Source of the DNA: an uncultured Lachnospira sp.
Lineage (GTDB): Bacteria > Bacillota > Clostridia > Lachnospirales > Lachnospiraceae
Reading direction: 5' to 3'
Length of the DNA: 64,000 bases
Assembly: GCA_934359185.1 (NCBI GenBank)
Contig: CAKRLE010000006.1
Span: forward strand, 62,001-126,000
Shown here piece by piece: positions 1 to 8,178 of the stretch. The position numbers were made by a program, and so were the translations under genes. Numbering within the stretch: the first letter of the stretch is position 1; every line of letters begins with the position of its first letter. The notes under the pieces were generated by a model, which saw only the letters and a list, made by a program, of their open reading frames with translations, was not told the DNA's origin and did no database searches.

Positions 1-879
1 CTCCACACCAGCATATGATAATGCCAATTTATAAAGTCCACTATTATACACATAATAATACAACATACCACCCTCTGTATCAAATGTATAATCTGTTATC
101 TGTTCATCTACAACCTTATCCACGTTTCCTGTTGCATATTCATATCGAAACAGACCTTTACGCTTATATCCATCTGCCCCGTTATCTCTATCATAAGATT
201 CCTGTAAAAAATACAAGTATCTTCCATAACTTTTTAATGCAAATACAGTTGCGCCCTTATCTTTATATGAATATACAATCTCATCTTTTTTTCCATCAAG
301 TGAACGTTTTCTTATGATTGCAGTATTTTCTTCTCTGCCAGATACACTGCCTTCCTTAAGGTAAATATATACATCATCATCATGAAATACCAGCGCATAT
401 GCCGAATTACAGCTTCCTATCTCAAATAACCTGTTACGATACGAACCATCTCCAGCTATTTCGTCAAGGTAAACTTTTCCAGACCTGCTTTCTTCGTTAT
501 ACATAACATATACTTTTCCATTATGATAATATAACATCTGCCCCATATAACCGCCAAAATGTACACCTTCTGATTTATCTTGACTTGACAAATTAGCTGC
601 ACAATCAGCGCTATCATGCCTGCAATCTGGCTTATTGCACAATACAGTCGACTCCCCATCATCCTTTATATACTTAACCAGATTGTTATCTATGTAATAA
701 TATCCCCCTGCACCACACGTTACATTATGTGTATATATACTCCAATATGGCTGGTCAACTGTATTCAATTGTTCATCATTTAATTTTGCTACTTTTTCAG
801 TGCTATCGACACCACATGCCACTAAACTTAAAGCAGATATAACTAGCAAAAATATACATGCTCTTTTCTTTACCAACAT
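1..879 (-). CDS. Exported lipoprotein of unknown function, C-terminus beyond window edge
   Basis: The frame is open from the start codon at 879 to base 1 without a stop, so 293 codons are visible and the gene continues outside. The N-terminus is a lipoprotein signal: charged MLVKKR, a hydrophobic stretch, then lipobox LVAC with the lipidated cysteine at residue 22. A CNKPDCRHDSADC motif lies near residue 85; similar Cys-rich CxKPDCxH motifs occur in many Lachnospiraceae lipoproteins with propeller-like repeats (family recollection, no search run). The rest is rich in Tyr and Gly-Lys-Val-Tyr blade-like strands (HNGKVYVMY, SGKVYLDEI), which suggests an extracellular beta-propeller. It starts 20 bases after the preceding secreted-protein gene, so it is probably the third gene of the agrD-like operon. 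The ribosome site (GGATGG) is weak. Ligand and role are unknown. Confidence 0.75.
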   Translation of the reverse strand, partial: MLVKKRACIFLLVISALSLVACGVDSTEKVAKLNDEQLNTVDQPYWSIYTHNVTCGAGGYYYIDNNLVKYIKDDGESTVLCNKPDCRHDSADCAANLSSQDKSEGVHFGGYMGQMLYYHNGKVYVMYNEESRSGKVYLDEIAGDGSYRNRLFEIGSCNSAYALVFHDDDVYIYLKEGSVSGREENTAIIRKRSLDGKKDEIVYSYKDKGATVFALKSYGRYLYFLQESYDRDNGADGYKRKGLFRYEYATGNVDKVVDEQITDYTFDTEGGMLYYYVYNSGLYKLALSYAGVE

Positions 880-899
880 TTTTATTTACCATCCACTAT

Positions 900-1379
900 T
901 TACTGATTTCCCAAAGATGCTGTCTCATCATATGTATCCTGAGCATCTGGTGAACATATATTAGCTGTAACGTGCACAGTTCTTATTGGCTGGTGTGAGT
1001 CGTAACATCCTGTGTAAAATTCGCACGTAGTTGTCTCATATCTTGTTCCTGTAAAATTATGTCTGTCTCCCCAAGCATTTAATATATAGCCATCCACTAC
1101 ATAATAATCACAATAATCTGAAGACGTAAATGTCACTCCACCCAAATGATCATTAATCCAAAATTTTGCGGTTATACTTGTACTTCCAACTGTAAAATAA
1201 TCACTGACTTCTGTTCCATATCTAAACAAATCTGTTGGTACTACACCATTCTGGTCATTATCATCCACATTGAATTTCAATCCAGCAGCATAAACTGAAT
1301 AATTCGACAGTGTCAAAAGACACATAACCATTGCTACCATTAATGCAAAACTTTTTATAAAGCTATTTCTTTTCGCCAT
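900..1379 (-). CDS. Small secreted protein of unknown function
   Basis: This encodes 159 residues from ATG at 1379, chosen because AAAGGAG lies 11 bases upstream; a longer in-frame start at 1406 would precede that site. Residues 1-32 form a signal peptide ending SVYAAG, a type I signal peptidase site. The mature part of about 127 residues is acidic and rich in aromatic and Thr residues, with four cysteines that could pair outside the cell. I recognise no family. It lies 29 bases downstream of the agrD-like gene and 20 bases upstream of the lipoprotein gene on the same strand, so it is very probably expressed from the same regulated promoter. It could be an effector or target of the peptide-signalling operon, but nothing in the sequence gives its activity. 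Confidence 0.75.
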   Translation of the reverse strand: MAKRNSFIKSFALMVAMVMCLLTLSNYSVYAAGLKFNVDDNDQNGVVPTDLFRYGTEVSDYFTVGSTSITAKFWINDHLGGVTFTSSDYCDYYVVDGYILNAWGDRHNFTGTRYETTTCEFYTGCYDSHQPIRTVHVTANICSPDAQDTYDETASLGNQ

Positions 1380-1408
1380 AATATTATTATCTCCTTTTCT
1401 AAGCAAAA

Positions 1409-1552
1409 TTAAAACTTTCTCATCTTTTTAACGCTATCAGGCATCTTTGTCTGATATGTAAAAAGTGGACAAGACACATTAGCGTAATGCTTCGCTATTG
1501 AATATGCCATTCTTTCTTTAATTTCTGTTAACTTGTTCTTTTGTTCTTTCAT
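1409..1552 (-). CDS. AgrD-like cyclic autoinducer peptide precursor (putative)
   Basis: This is a 47-residue open frame with the three-part layout of AgrD pro-peptides. Residues 1-24 form a basic, amphipathic leader (EIKERMAYSIAKHYA). The core is NVSCPLFT with a single cysteine at residue 28. The charged tail is YQTKMPDSVKKMRKF. The spacing Cys-x-x-Phe-Thr followed by a proline six residues later matches AgrD proteins of Listeria (ring CFMFV, then YEPKSP) and clostridia (ring CLWFT), so a five-residue CPLFT thiolactone is the predicted product. The start follows a GTAGGG ribosome site by 8 bases. It is the first gene after promoter P1 and is followed after 29 bases by a secreted-protein gene. 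No AgrB protease, AgrC kinase or LytTR regulator lies in the window. The call rests on pattern similarity only. Confidence 0.62.
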   Translation of the reverse strand: MKEQKNKLTEIKERMAYSIAKHYANVSCPLFTYQTKMPDSVKKMRKF

Positions 1553-1606
1553 TCATAAAACCCTACTTCTGAAATGTAATAAATAAGATAATCACTTATC
1601 TCTATC

Positions 1607-1668
1607 CTTATATCACACTTTCCATACAAAATTATTCAAAAGGCGAAAATGAGGCTCAAATCGACGAA
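1607..1668 (-). promoter_or_regulatory. Promoter P1 with paired direct-repeat operator
   Basis: Read on the minus strand, the site has TTCGTCGATTTG (from 1668) and TTCGCCTTTTG (from 1647), whose starts are 21 bp apart. A -10 box TATAAG at 1612-1607 lies 35 bp after the second repeat start. No good -35 hexamer is present, so an activator is likely. Repeats two helical turns apart are typical of LytTR-family response regulators such as AgrA. The agrD-like gene starts about 48 bases after the predicted transcription start. The same architecture recurs at 3529-3590. Confidence 0.65.
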
Positions 1669-1739
1669 TTTTAAGCAAAAATATATTTATCAAACACAAA
1701 TATTCTGATATTATCAATAGTAATGCTTCAATATATATA

Positions 1740-1776
1740 AACAGCCCGGACAGAAAATCAATCTGTCCGGGCTGTT
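1740..1776 (-). terminator. Strong Rho-independent terminator
   Basis: A perfect 15-bp stem (1740-1754 with 1762-1776, core CAGCCCGGACAG) has a 7-base loop. It lies downstream of the small membrane protein gene and separates the P2 operon from P1. The U-rich tail is modest on both strands. Confidence 0.8.
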
Positions 1777-1828
1777 TATATACATACTGAAAAATCAACT
1801 ATAACACGACTGTCACAAAATCATGCAA

Positions 1829-1969
1829 TCACTTCTGTCTCTTTTTATACAAAACACATCCAGCTAATATCAATACAAAACTCAAAGCTCCACCGATAAT
1901 AATATTAAATGGTGTAATTATTGCTATTGCCAGAATAATAATTCCAATAATCCATAATATAGTATACAT
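1829..1969 (-). CDS. Small membrane protein, 46 residues
   Basis: The ATG at 1967-1969 follows a GGAGGAG ribosome site that overlaps the stop codon of the preceding lipoprotein gene, so the two are probably translationally coupled. The product is almost wholly hydrophobic: two short membrane-spanning stretches, separated around TPFN, then a basic end YKKRQK. There is no signal cleavage site. It is the last gene of the P2 operon, followed by a strong terminator. Small two-helix proteins of this kind can be subunit partners, immunity factors or toxins, but nothing here decides between these. I do not recognise a family. Confidence 0.6.
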   Translation of the reverse strand: MYTILWIIGIIILAIAIITPFNIIIGGALSFVLILAGCVLYKKRQK

Positions 1970-1971
1970 TG

Positions 1972-2490
1972 CTACTCCTCCACTTTAATTATAATAGCAG
2001 TTTCCGATTGATTTTCATTTATTAGTGTCTCATATTCCTTGTTCTCCCCTATATGATCCTCATTTAATTTTCCACTAAAATACTGAACAGCATATCCTTT
2101 TTCAATCAGACTATCCAGATATTCAATTTCATCCATATGGTTCTCCACAACACTGCAATACTCTTTTGTAATTATATCAGTATCTGCTGATGGTAATAAT
2201 ATACATGTGTATGTATGTCCAGCTACATCTAATACCACATATGAATAATCATTTCCTTCTGATTTCATACTGATATAACCATCATCAACAGAATTCACGA
2301 CCAATCCACTGACCTTATAGATATCTTTTCCGCTGCTAAAATTATATATCTCAACAGGTTCTGATTGACTAATGTTTGTAGAAAGGCTCTCACTTTCATT
2401 CTGCTGATTTTTATTCTCATTACATGCGCATAATGAAAAAACACATACAGCAAATAACGCAACACATCCCATTTTATTATAAAATCTCAT
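1972..2490 (-). CDS. Lipoprotein of unknown function
   Basis: The gene codes for 172 residues. The N-terminus is a lipoprotein signal, with lipobox LCAC and the modified cysteine at residue 23, followed by a Glu/Asn/Ser-rich linker typical of proteins tethered to the outer membrane face. The folded part (about residues 45-172) contains a KVSGLVVNSVDDGYISM segment, resembling a small OB- or beta-barrel-like domain, but I cannot assign a family. It starts 6 bases after the preceding exported protein gene and its end carries the ribosome site of the next small membrane protein, so the three are one operon under P2. Confidence 0.75.
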   Translation of the reverse strand: MRFYNKMGCVALFAVCVFSLCACNENKNQQNESESLSTNISQSEPVEIYNFSSGKDIYKVSGLVVNSVDDGYISMKSEGNDYSYVVLDVAGHTYTCILLPSADTDIITKEYCSVVENHMDEIEYLDSLIEKGYAVQYFSGKLNEDHIGENKEYETLINENQSETAIIIKVEE

Positions 2491-2496
2491 ATCTGC

Positions 2497-3471
2497 TTAT
2501 TCTCCTTTACAGCTTCGCCTATAACATACTATTACGCCAACAGCAAGTATCGCTCCCAACACAAAAACACCTATAAATCTGCTGGTGGTATTTACATCTT
2601 TGGTGCTTTGAAGGTTCTCATTATTCACTTCAATATTATCCGTAAATGTTGCAGGCTTTAAATTAATATAATTAATCTCATTGCTGTTTCCATATGTTTT
2701 CTGATTCATCGGAAGATTATCCCACTCTTCCAGTTTTCTCTCATTAGCTAAATCTGCATCCTTTCTTGCCTCAAAGAATTCATTTGCAACATAGGGTGTC
2801 AGCTTTTTACATGTAACAACGTCTGAATCATATTTATAACCATCACTAAGAGGCATTACAATCTGAATACCATTATTCTCAAAATACAGCACTCCTTCCA
2901 GCCCTTCTATTCCCGTAATCACTTTGAGATTTTGTGGATTCTCTATATTGTATGATTCTAACACATTTAACAGCATGCCCTTATCTGTTAAAAATTCAAT
3001 CGTTTCGTCTGAAAATATCATTCCTCCAGAACTTACACGCTTCCAATCTGTATCGATTTGTTCAGCATTTTCTGGCTTCATGTAAAATACTGAATCAATC
3101 AAATCATTATTATTATCCCTGAAAACCCGTATAATGCTGTAGTTAGACGAGACAAAATCCGTTAAATTACCAGATAACCTATATTCATTATACAAGTCAG
3201 AAGGCTTCTTTGTTGTAAATGCGTATATTTTAATATTTTCAATAGCATGAATATGGTCTAATGAATCATCGGTAATAACGCCTTCCGTTCCAGTATTCTT
3301 CTTACGATAAGCCTCAACGCACATCCTTATATCCTCTGAATTGTCTATGCTAGCGTTGGAAATCTGCTGTTCTTCTTTCGTTTCCAGAATACTTTCTATT
3401 CCATTTGTCTCACTTGTAAATGCAAATTGCGGAACCATAAGCAGCAACACAAACGCAATTAATCTATTCAT
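2497..3471 (-). CDS. Exported protein with C-terminal membrane anchor, unknown function
   Basis: The start at 3471 (ATG) was chosen because AAGGAGAG lies 7 bases upstream; a GTG two codons earlier is too close to that site. Of 324 residues, 1-20 form a signal peptide (MNRLIAFVLLLMVPQFAFTS). A long extracellular region follows, and residues about 293-315 form a single membrane span (FIGVFVLGAILAVGVIVCYR) with a basic cytoplasmic end. The topology is like a cell-surface receptor or wall-spanning protein. No domain is recognised. It is the first gene of the P2 operon, about 50 bases after the predicted transcription start, and so is presumably co-regulated with the agrD-like operon. Confidence 0.75.
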   Translation of the reverse strand: MNRLIAFVLLLMVPQFAFTSETNGIESILETKEEQQISNASIDNSEDIRMCVEAYRKKNTGTEGVITDDSLDHIHAIENIKIYAFTTKKPSDLYNEYRLSGNLTDFVSSNYSIIRVFRDNNNDLIDSVFYMKPENAEQIDTDWKRVSSGGMIFSDETIEFLTDKGMLLNVLESYNIENPQNLKVITGIEGLEGVLYFENNGIQIVMPLSDGYKYDSDVVTCKKLTPYVANEFFEARKDADLANERKLEEWDNLPMNQKTYGNSNEINYINLKPATFTDNIEVNNENLQSTKDVNTTSRFIGVFVLGAILAVGVIVCYRRSCKGE

Positions 3472-3528
3472 CAACACTCTCCTTGTAAATATTTACGAAA
3501 TAAACACCACTTCACAATTAACATAATT

Positions 3529-3590
3529 CTTATATCACATTTATGCTCAAACAATCCCCAAAAGGCGAAATTAATACACAAATCGACGAA
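3529..3590 (-). promoter_or_regulatory. Promoter P2 with paired direct-repeat operator
   Basis: Read on the minus strand: AAATTCGTCGATTTG ending the distal repeat, then TTTCGCCTTTTG, with starts 21 bp apart (3590 and 3569), then -10 TATAAG at 3534-3529 preceded by TGTGA. The 15-base and 12-base cores are identical to those of P1 at 1607-1668, and the operator-to-(-10) distance is the same 35 bp, although the sequences between them differ. This indicates one regulator controlling both operons. Confidence 0.65.
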
Positions 3591-3608
3591 TTTCTTATAA
3601 AACAGCAA

Positions 3609-3642
3609 TGTCCCAGCAGAGTGTTCACGCTCTGCCGGGACA
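3609..3642 (-). terminator. Hairpin, probable terminator upstream of P2
   Basis: The stem TGTCCC-GCAGAG pairs with CTCTGC-GGGACA, with one internal mismatch. It sits directly upstream of the P2 operator, as the stronger hairpin at 1740-1776 sits upstream of P1, and would insulate P2 from upstream transcription. Confidence 0.5.
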
Positions 3643-3739
3643 TATAAATATCAAGATATTCTGATATTTCAATAGAGACTACGCTTGAGGCAGCTCGGCT
3701 TATACTCTTTAATTTGTGTTTTTGGCTTATATCCGCCAA

Positions 3740-4049
3740 AAGCCGTGAAAAAATCCAAAATAGCCTGTTTTACACTTCGCTAAACCACATTTCTGGCGCA
3801 AGTGCCAAAAAGCTGTCAAAAAATCCACATTTCAAAGAATTGCTGGATTTTTTTGCAGCTTTTATTCATATTCAGCCAGCCACATATTTTTCTACGTGTT
3901 TGAGACTTACCTTTGCTTTATTTTGGATTTTTTAATGAAATCATATGTATATACCCAAAATCTACATCTATGATTATATTTTATCCACAATTCAGCAGAC
4001 ACACATGTAAATTGTTCACCACAATATCAAAAGCCTCTCCTCATCCCAT
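3740..4049. repeat. Gene-free spacer with repeated hairpin arms
   Basis: No convincing gene lies here. The motif AAAAGCTGTCAAAAAATCCA at 3808-3827 pairs with 3844-3863, giving an imperfect 20-bp hairpin, and a near copy of the first arm lies at about 3742-3760. A further TTTTGGATTTTTT lies near 3920. The hairpin may terminate the recJ operon, though it is 187 bases past the recJ stop. The origin of the repeated arms is unknown. Confidence 0.45.
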
Positions 4050-5837
4050 CTACTTCCACTCAGACACCACAAACTGAATCGACTTGCGCCCGTTAAATTC
4101 ATTGATATCCGGATAATATATTATCCCGATTCTTGTTCCCATAAGAGGCACCTCGTCCTCGCATGAATTAAACTTAATGCAGTCGTGGATTCTGCCCTCG
4201 CCATCTTCAAGTGTCATCTTCAAGACATTTCTGTTCTTGCCTATGATTCTTGCATCTCTTACCAGCAGATCCCTGTCAGCAAATACAGGCTTCTCGTTGC
4301 CCTTGCCAAATGGCTCAAGACGGCTTATCTGGTTAATCAGATTGTATGTAACATAACCAAGCGGCATCGGTACATCTATCCATTTGACTGGAATCAGCTC
4401 ATCATCTGTTAATGTTAAGTTAGCATTTAACATTTTACGCAATTTGACTATATTATCTTTTTCCAGCGATAAACCAGCCGCCATCGGATGACCGCCAAAC
4501 TTGGTAAGAAGACTCTTACATTTATTAAGCTCCTCTGCCATATTATAGCCTTCAATTGAACGGCCGGAGCCTTTAGCTCCATCTGCAGCATCAGTTATAA
4601 CAAGTGTGGGTCTGTAGTATCTGTCCTTTATCCTTGATGCGATAAGGCCAGCGATACTCTCATGGCAGGTAGGAAGATAGACTACGAGCACCTTATCATC
4701 CATAAGCTCACCATTTTCAATAAGCTCTACTGCTTCTTCAAATCCTTTTTCAGTTATCTGTTTTCTCTCATCATTAGTCTCTTTAAGCTCTGTGGCAAGC
4801 TGCAAAGCAATCTGTCTGCTGTCCGTATTAAGAAGTTCAACCGCCTTGTTAGCTGTATCTAACCTTCCAATTGCATTAAGGCATGGTCCTAAGATAAATC
4901 CTATATGATAGGCTGACAATGATGCCAGATCCACCTGACAGCAGTCTGCAAGAGCATGGATTCCAGGATTGTCTGTCGTACTCATAGTTGAAAGACCATA
5001 TTTTACAATCTGACGGTTTTCATCTTTAAGATCAACTATATCGCCGACTGTTGCAATCGCCGCAAGCTGCTTTAATTCACGTAACATTCTCTTCTTATCC
5101 TCAGATAATCCAGCATCAAACGCCCTGTATTCTTCATCTTTATCCACATCCGTATTAAATACATATGATGGATTCTCACATTTAACGAACAGCATACGCA
5201 TAAGCTGATACACAACACCTGCGCCACACATAAGCTTGAATGGATAGGCACAATCCTCCTGATTGGCATCCACAACAGCATCTGCCGAAGGAATAATATA
5301 ATGTTTATCATCATCACCATCTGCCAGCTCAAACGGAATTGCGTGATGGTCTGTTACTACTATCGTAAGTCCTTTTTCCTTGCCATATTTAACCTGCTCA
5401 TATGCTGATATGCCATTATCACATGTGATTATCGTGTCAACACCAGCCTCAACAGCCTCATCTATGATAGCTATATTAATTCCATATCCATCTGCCACTC
5501 TGTCCGGAACCCTGAAATCAACATCGCCCCCAACCGCTTTAAGGCCTTTTAAAAGTATTGTAGTAGAACACACGCCATCAATATCATAATCTCCGACAAC
5601 ACGTATTTTCTTTCCCTGCTGTATCTTGCTATATATAATATCAACAGATTTAACAGCATCCTTAAGTAACGCCGGATTATGTAGCGACTCTGTTGAGCGG
5701 TCAAAATAGCTCTCAAAATCCGCTCCTGTCTCATTGCCACGATTGCGGGCAATCCTTGCTATAACCTGGTCAACACCGAATTTCTCGCCAATCGCTTTAA
5801 AATCCGCTTTTTTGGCATATACCATCCATTTACTCAT
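4050..5837 (-). CDS. recJ: Single-stranded-DNA-specific exonuclease RecJ
   Basis: RecJ degrades single-stranded DNA 5' to 3' in recombination and repair. The 595-residue product has the DHH-family motif VVGDYDIDGVCS near residue 70 and TDHHAIP downstream, which bind the two catalytic metals. The DHHA1 region holds the GGHPMAAG motif, and an OB-fold lies at the C-terminus. The start at ATG 5837 was chosen because CAGGAG lies 9 bases upstream; the longer frame would begin inside the terminator-like hairpin. The length is usual for the family. It is the last gene after scfA-scfB-secDF on the same strand, 92 bases past secDF, with a hairpin between that may reduce its expression. Confidence 0.95.
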   Translation of the reverse strand: MSKWMVYAKKADFKAIGEKFGVDQVIARIARNRGNETGADFESYFDRSTESLHNPALLKDAVKSVDIIYSKIQQGKKIRVVGDYDIDGVCSTTILLKGLKAVGGDVDFRVPDRVADGYGINIAIIDEAVEAGVDTIITCDNGISAYEQVKYGKEKGLTIVVTDHHAIPFELADGDDDKHYIIPSADAVVDANQEDCAYPFKLMCGAGVVYQLMRMLFVKCENPSYVFNTDVDKDEEYRAFDAGLSEDKKRMLRELKQLAAIATVGDIVDLKDENRQIVKYGLSTMSTTDNPGIHALADCCQVDLASLSAYHIGFILGPCLNAIGRLDTANKAVELLNTDSRQIALQLATELKETNDERKQITEKGFEEAVELIENGELMDDKVLVVYLPTCHESIAGLIASRIKDRYYRPTLVITDAADGAKGSGRSIEGYNMAEELNKCKSLLTKFGGHPMAAGLSLEKDNIVKLRKMLNANLTLTDDELIPVKWIDVPMPLGYVTYNLINQISRLEPFGKGNEKPVFADRDLLVRDARIIGKNRNVLKMTLEDGEGRIHDCIKFNSCEDEVPLMGTRIGIIYYPDINEFNGRKSIQFVVSEWK

Positions 5838-5860
5838 AAAATTTATCTCCTGCCAAACAA

Positions 5861-5892
5861 AGCCCCCAAAATCCAAGATAATTTTGGGGGCT
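5861..5892 (-). terminator. Terminator or attenuator between secDF and recJ
   Basis: AGCCCCCAAAAT at 5861-5872 pairs perfectly with 5881-5892 around an 8-base loop. On the minus strand it is followed by TTGTTTGG, a weak U tract. It sits only 24 bases upstream of the recJ start, so partial read-through is plausible. Confidence 0.7.
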
Positions 5893-5929
5893 TTTGATTA
5901 ATTTTTATTTTAATTATAACAAGCTGAAA

Positions 5930-8161
5930 TTAAACCTGTGCTCCATCGCTTCCGACAGCAGCCTTAGCTTCCTTCTTAGCTTCTGTAACAACGCCTCTCT
6001 TCTTACCACCAAGGATATACCATAAAGCACTTGTGATAAATACTGAAGAATAAGCACCAACTACAACACCAACCATAAGTGGAAGTGCAAACTCTCTGAC
6101 TGAAGATACACCAAGTATAAACAGACAGAAGAGCATTACGAATGTTGTAAGTGAAGTATTGATTGTTCTTGTAAATGTAGAACCAATCGCATCATTTACA
6201 AGATCTGTGATATTAGTCTTCTTGTTAGCATTCTTTAACAGCTCTCTGATTCTATCGAATATAACGATTGTCGCATTAATTGAATAACCTACAAGAGTAA
6301 GCATACATGCAATAAATGTTGTTCCTACTGAAACTCTTGCGATTGCATAGAATGCAAGTACAACTAACACATCATGAAGAAGTGCAACAACGGCTGCAAA
6401 TGCAAACTTAACATCACGGAATCTGATGAAGATATATATAAGCATACATATTGTAGCAATAGCTACTGATATAAATGCACTTCTCTTAGTTGTAGCACTT
6501 ACTGAGCTACCAATTGTATTAGTCTCAACGATTGAGTTCTCCTCAACTGGATACTTAGCCTTAACAGCAGTCTCAGCAGCTTCTCTCTGCTCAAGTGAAA
6601 GAGCTGATGTCTTAAATGTAACCTTAGTGCTGTCCTTAACTTTCTGCTGCTGAACTTCTGTCACACCAGCTGCATTCTTGATAATAGGAATAATGCCATT
6701 CTCAATCTCGTCCTGTGAGTATTCCTGCTGGAATGTATATGTACTTGTTGTACCACCAACAAAGTCAAGACCATAATTGAGTGTATATTTGCCCATTGAA
6801 CTGAATACGCCCATTGCAACAAAACCAGCAATGATTACGATAGCTGAACCAAGGAAACACCATTTACGGATTCCAAGGAAATTAAACTTCTTCCTGTGAA
6901 TTGTTCTTCCATACCACTTAGGGTCTGTTAAACCAAAGTTATAGAACAGCTTCATAACTACTCTTGTGATAACAAGAGCTGTAAACATTGAAACAATAAT
7001 ACCAAGACCAAGAGTCATAGCAAATCCCTTGATTGGACCTGTACCGAATATGTACAGAACTATTGCTGCAATAAATGTTGTAACGTTACCATCAACGATA
7101 GCTGATGTAGCCTTCTCATAACCAGCTAAGATAGCATTCTCTGTTGAACGTCCAGCACCAATCTCCTCACGGATACGTGTATAGATAATAACATTAGCAT
7201 CTACTGCCATACCGATACCAAGGATAAGACCAGCAAGACCTGGAAGTGTAAGTGTTATATCATATACACTTACAAGGAAGAGAACCATAACTGCGTATAT
7301 CCATAATGCAACAGCTGCAACAACACCTGGAACCCTGTAAGCTGCAATCATGAAGATGCAGATAAGAACGAATCCGATGATTGCTGCGATAAGGCTTGTC
7401 TGGATTGCATTGTAACCAAGCTGTGCACCTACGATATTAGAGCTGACTTCCTTAAGTGTAAGAGGAATAGAACCAACTCTGATAAATACTGCAAGATTAT
7501 CAGCAGCCTCATATGATTCCATACCTGTAATTGTAGCTGTACCGCCTGTAATAACAGTCTGTACTTTAGGAGCACTTACAACCTCTCCATCATATACAAT
7601 GTAGATAGGCTTTCCAAGATTATCCTGAGTAGCCTGTGCGAACTTGGCTGTTCCGTCTTCATTAAATGTAAGTTCAACGCCATAAGGTGTTGAATCTGTT
7701 GAATTAGTATTAGTATAAGCCTGTGCAGACTTAACATCTGAACCTGTAAGAAGTGGTGTGTAATCTGAACCACTTGTCCATGCTGAATAACCTGTGCTGT
7801 CAAGGAATTCAAGTGAACCAGGTGTACCAAGTTCTTCTAATATAGCGTTAGCATCTGTTACACCAGGAATCTCAACTGCAATTCTGTCTTCACCGGCAAC
7901 GTAAACCTGAGATTCTGTACTCTTACCCTCAACTCGCTTCTCGAGCTTAGATATTGTATCGTTAATCTCCTGTGTGCCTGGATTACTTTCCTGAATCTCG
8001 TATGTAATGCTGACACCACCTGCAAGGTCAAGACCAAGATTGATGTCTCTGGCACTACCATAACCATTCTTTAATCCCAACATAACCGCTACTGTAAGAA
8101 ATACTGCAAGTGCGACTATGATGATCGAATAGGCAATCTTCTTACCTTTTCCGTACTTCAT
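5930..8161 (-). CDS. secDF: Fused protein translocase subunit SecDF
   Basis: SecD and SecF use the proton gradient to help SecYEG move proteins across the membrane. Here both are joined in one 743-residue chain, as is common in Firmicutes. The SecD half begins with a membrane helix, then the NLGLDLAGG motif, the extracellular P1 region and a five-helix block with GLILGIGMAVDANVII. The SecF half begins near residue 435, with LDFVGGT, and ends with a second helix block (TLVGYSINATIVIFDRIRE). The ATG at 8161 follows GAAGGAG. It begins 17 bases past scfB, so is co-transcribed with the SCIFF genes. The C-terminus is a short Lys/Ala-rich tail. Confidence 0.96.
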   Translation of the reverse strand: MKYGKGKKIAYSIIIVALAVFLTVAVMLGLKNGYGSARDINLGLDLAGGVSITYEIQESNPGTQEINDTISKLEKRVEGKSTESQVYVAGEDRIAVEIPGVTDANAILEELGTPGSLEFLDSTGYSAWTSGSDYTPLLTGSDVKSAQAYTNTNSTDSTPYGVELTFNEDGTAKFAQATQDNLGKPIYIVYDGEVVSAPKVQTVITGGTATITGMESYEAADNLAVFIRVGSIPLTLKEVSSNIVGAQLGYNAIQTSLIAAIIGFVLICIFMIAAYRVPGVVAAVALWIYAVMVLFLVSVYDITLTLPGLAGLILGIGMAVDANVIIYTRIREEIGAGRSTENAILAGYEKATSAIVDGNVTTFIAAIVLYIFGTGPIKGFAMTLGLGIIVSMFTALVITRVVMKLFYNFGLTDPKWYGRTIHRKKFNFLGIRKWCFLGSAIVIIAGFVAMGVFSSMGKYTLNYGLDFVGGTTSTYTFQQEYSQDEIENGIIPIIKNAAGVTEVQQQKVKDSTKVTFKTSALSLEQREAAETAVKAKYPVEENSIVETNTIGSSVSATTKRSAFISVAIATICMLIYIFIRFRDVKFAFAAVVALLHDVLVVLAFYAIARVSVGTTFIACMLTLVGYSINATIVIFDRIRELLKNANKKTNITDLVNDAIGSTFTRTINTSLTTFVMLFCLFILGVSSVREFALPLMVGVVVGAYSSVFITSALWYILGGKKRGVVTEAKKEAKAAVGSDGAQV

Positions 8162-8178
8162 AATTAGTTACTCCTTCC

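Noticed and set aside
900..1379. Lactococcin 972-like bacteriocin
   Set aside because: Size and signal peptide fit loosely, but the sequence lacks the family core and the neighbouring genes do not resemble its transporter or immunity genes.
1613..1798. Open frame across P1 and the terminator
   Set aside because: It reads through the operator repeats and the hairpin, has no ribosome site, and the DNA is better explained as promoter and terminator.
3714..3935. 73-residue plus-strand frame in the recJ-P2 spacer
   Set aside because: It spans the hairpin repeat arms, lacks a ribosome site and has no recognisable domain.
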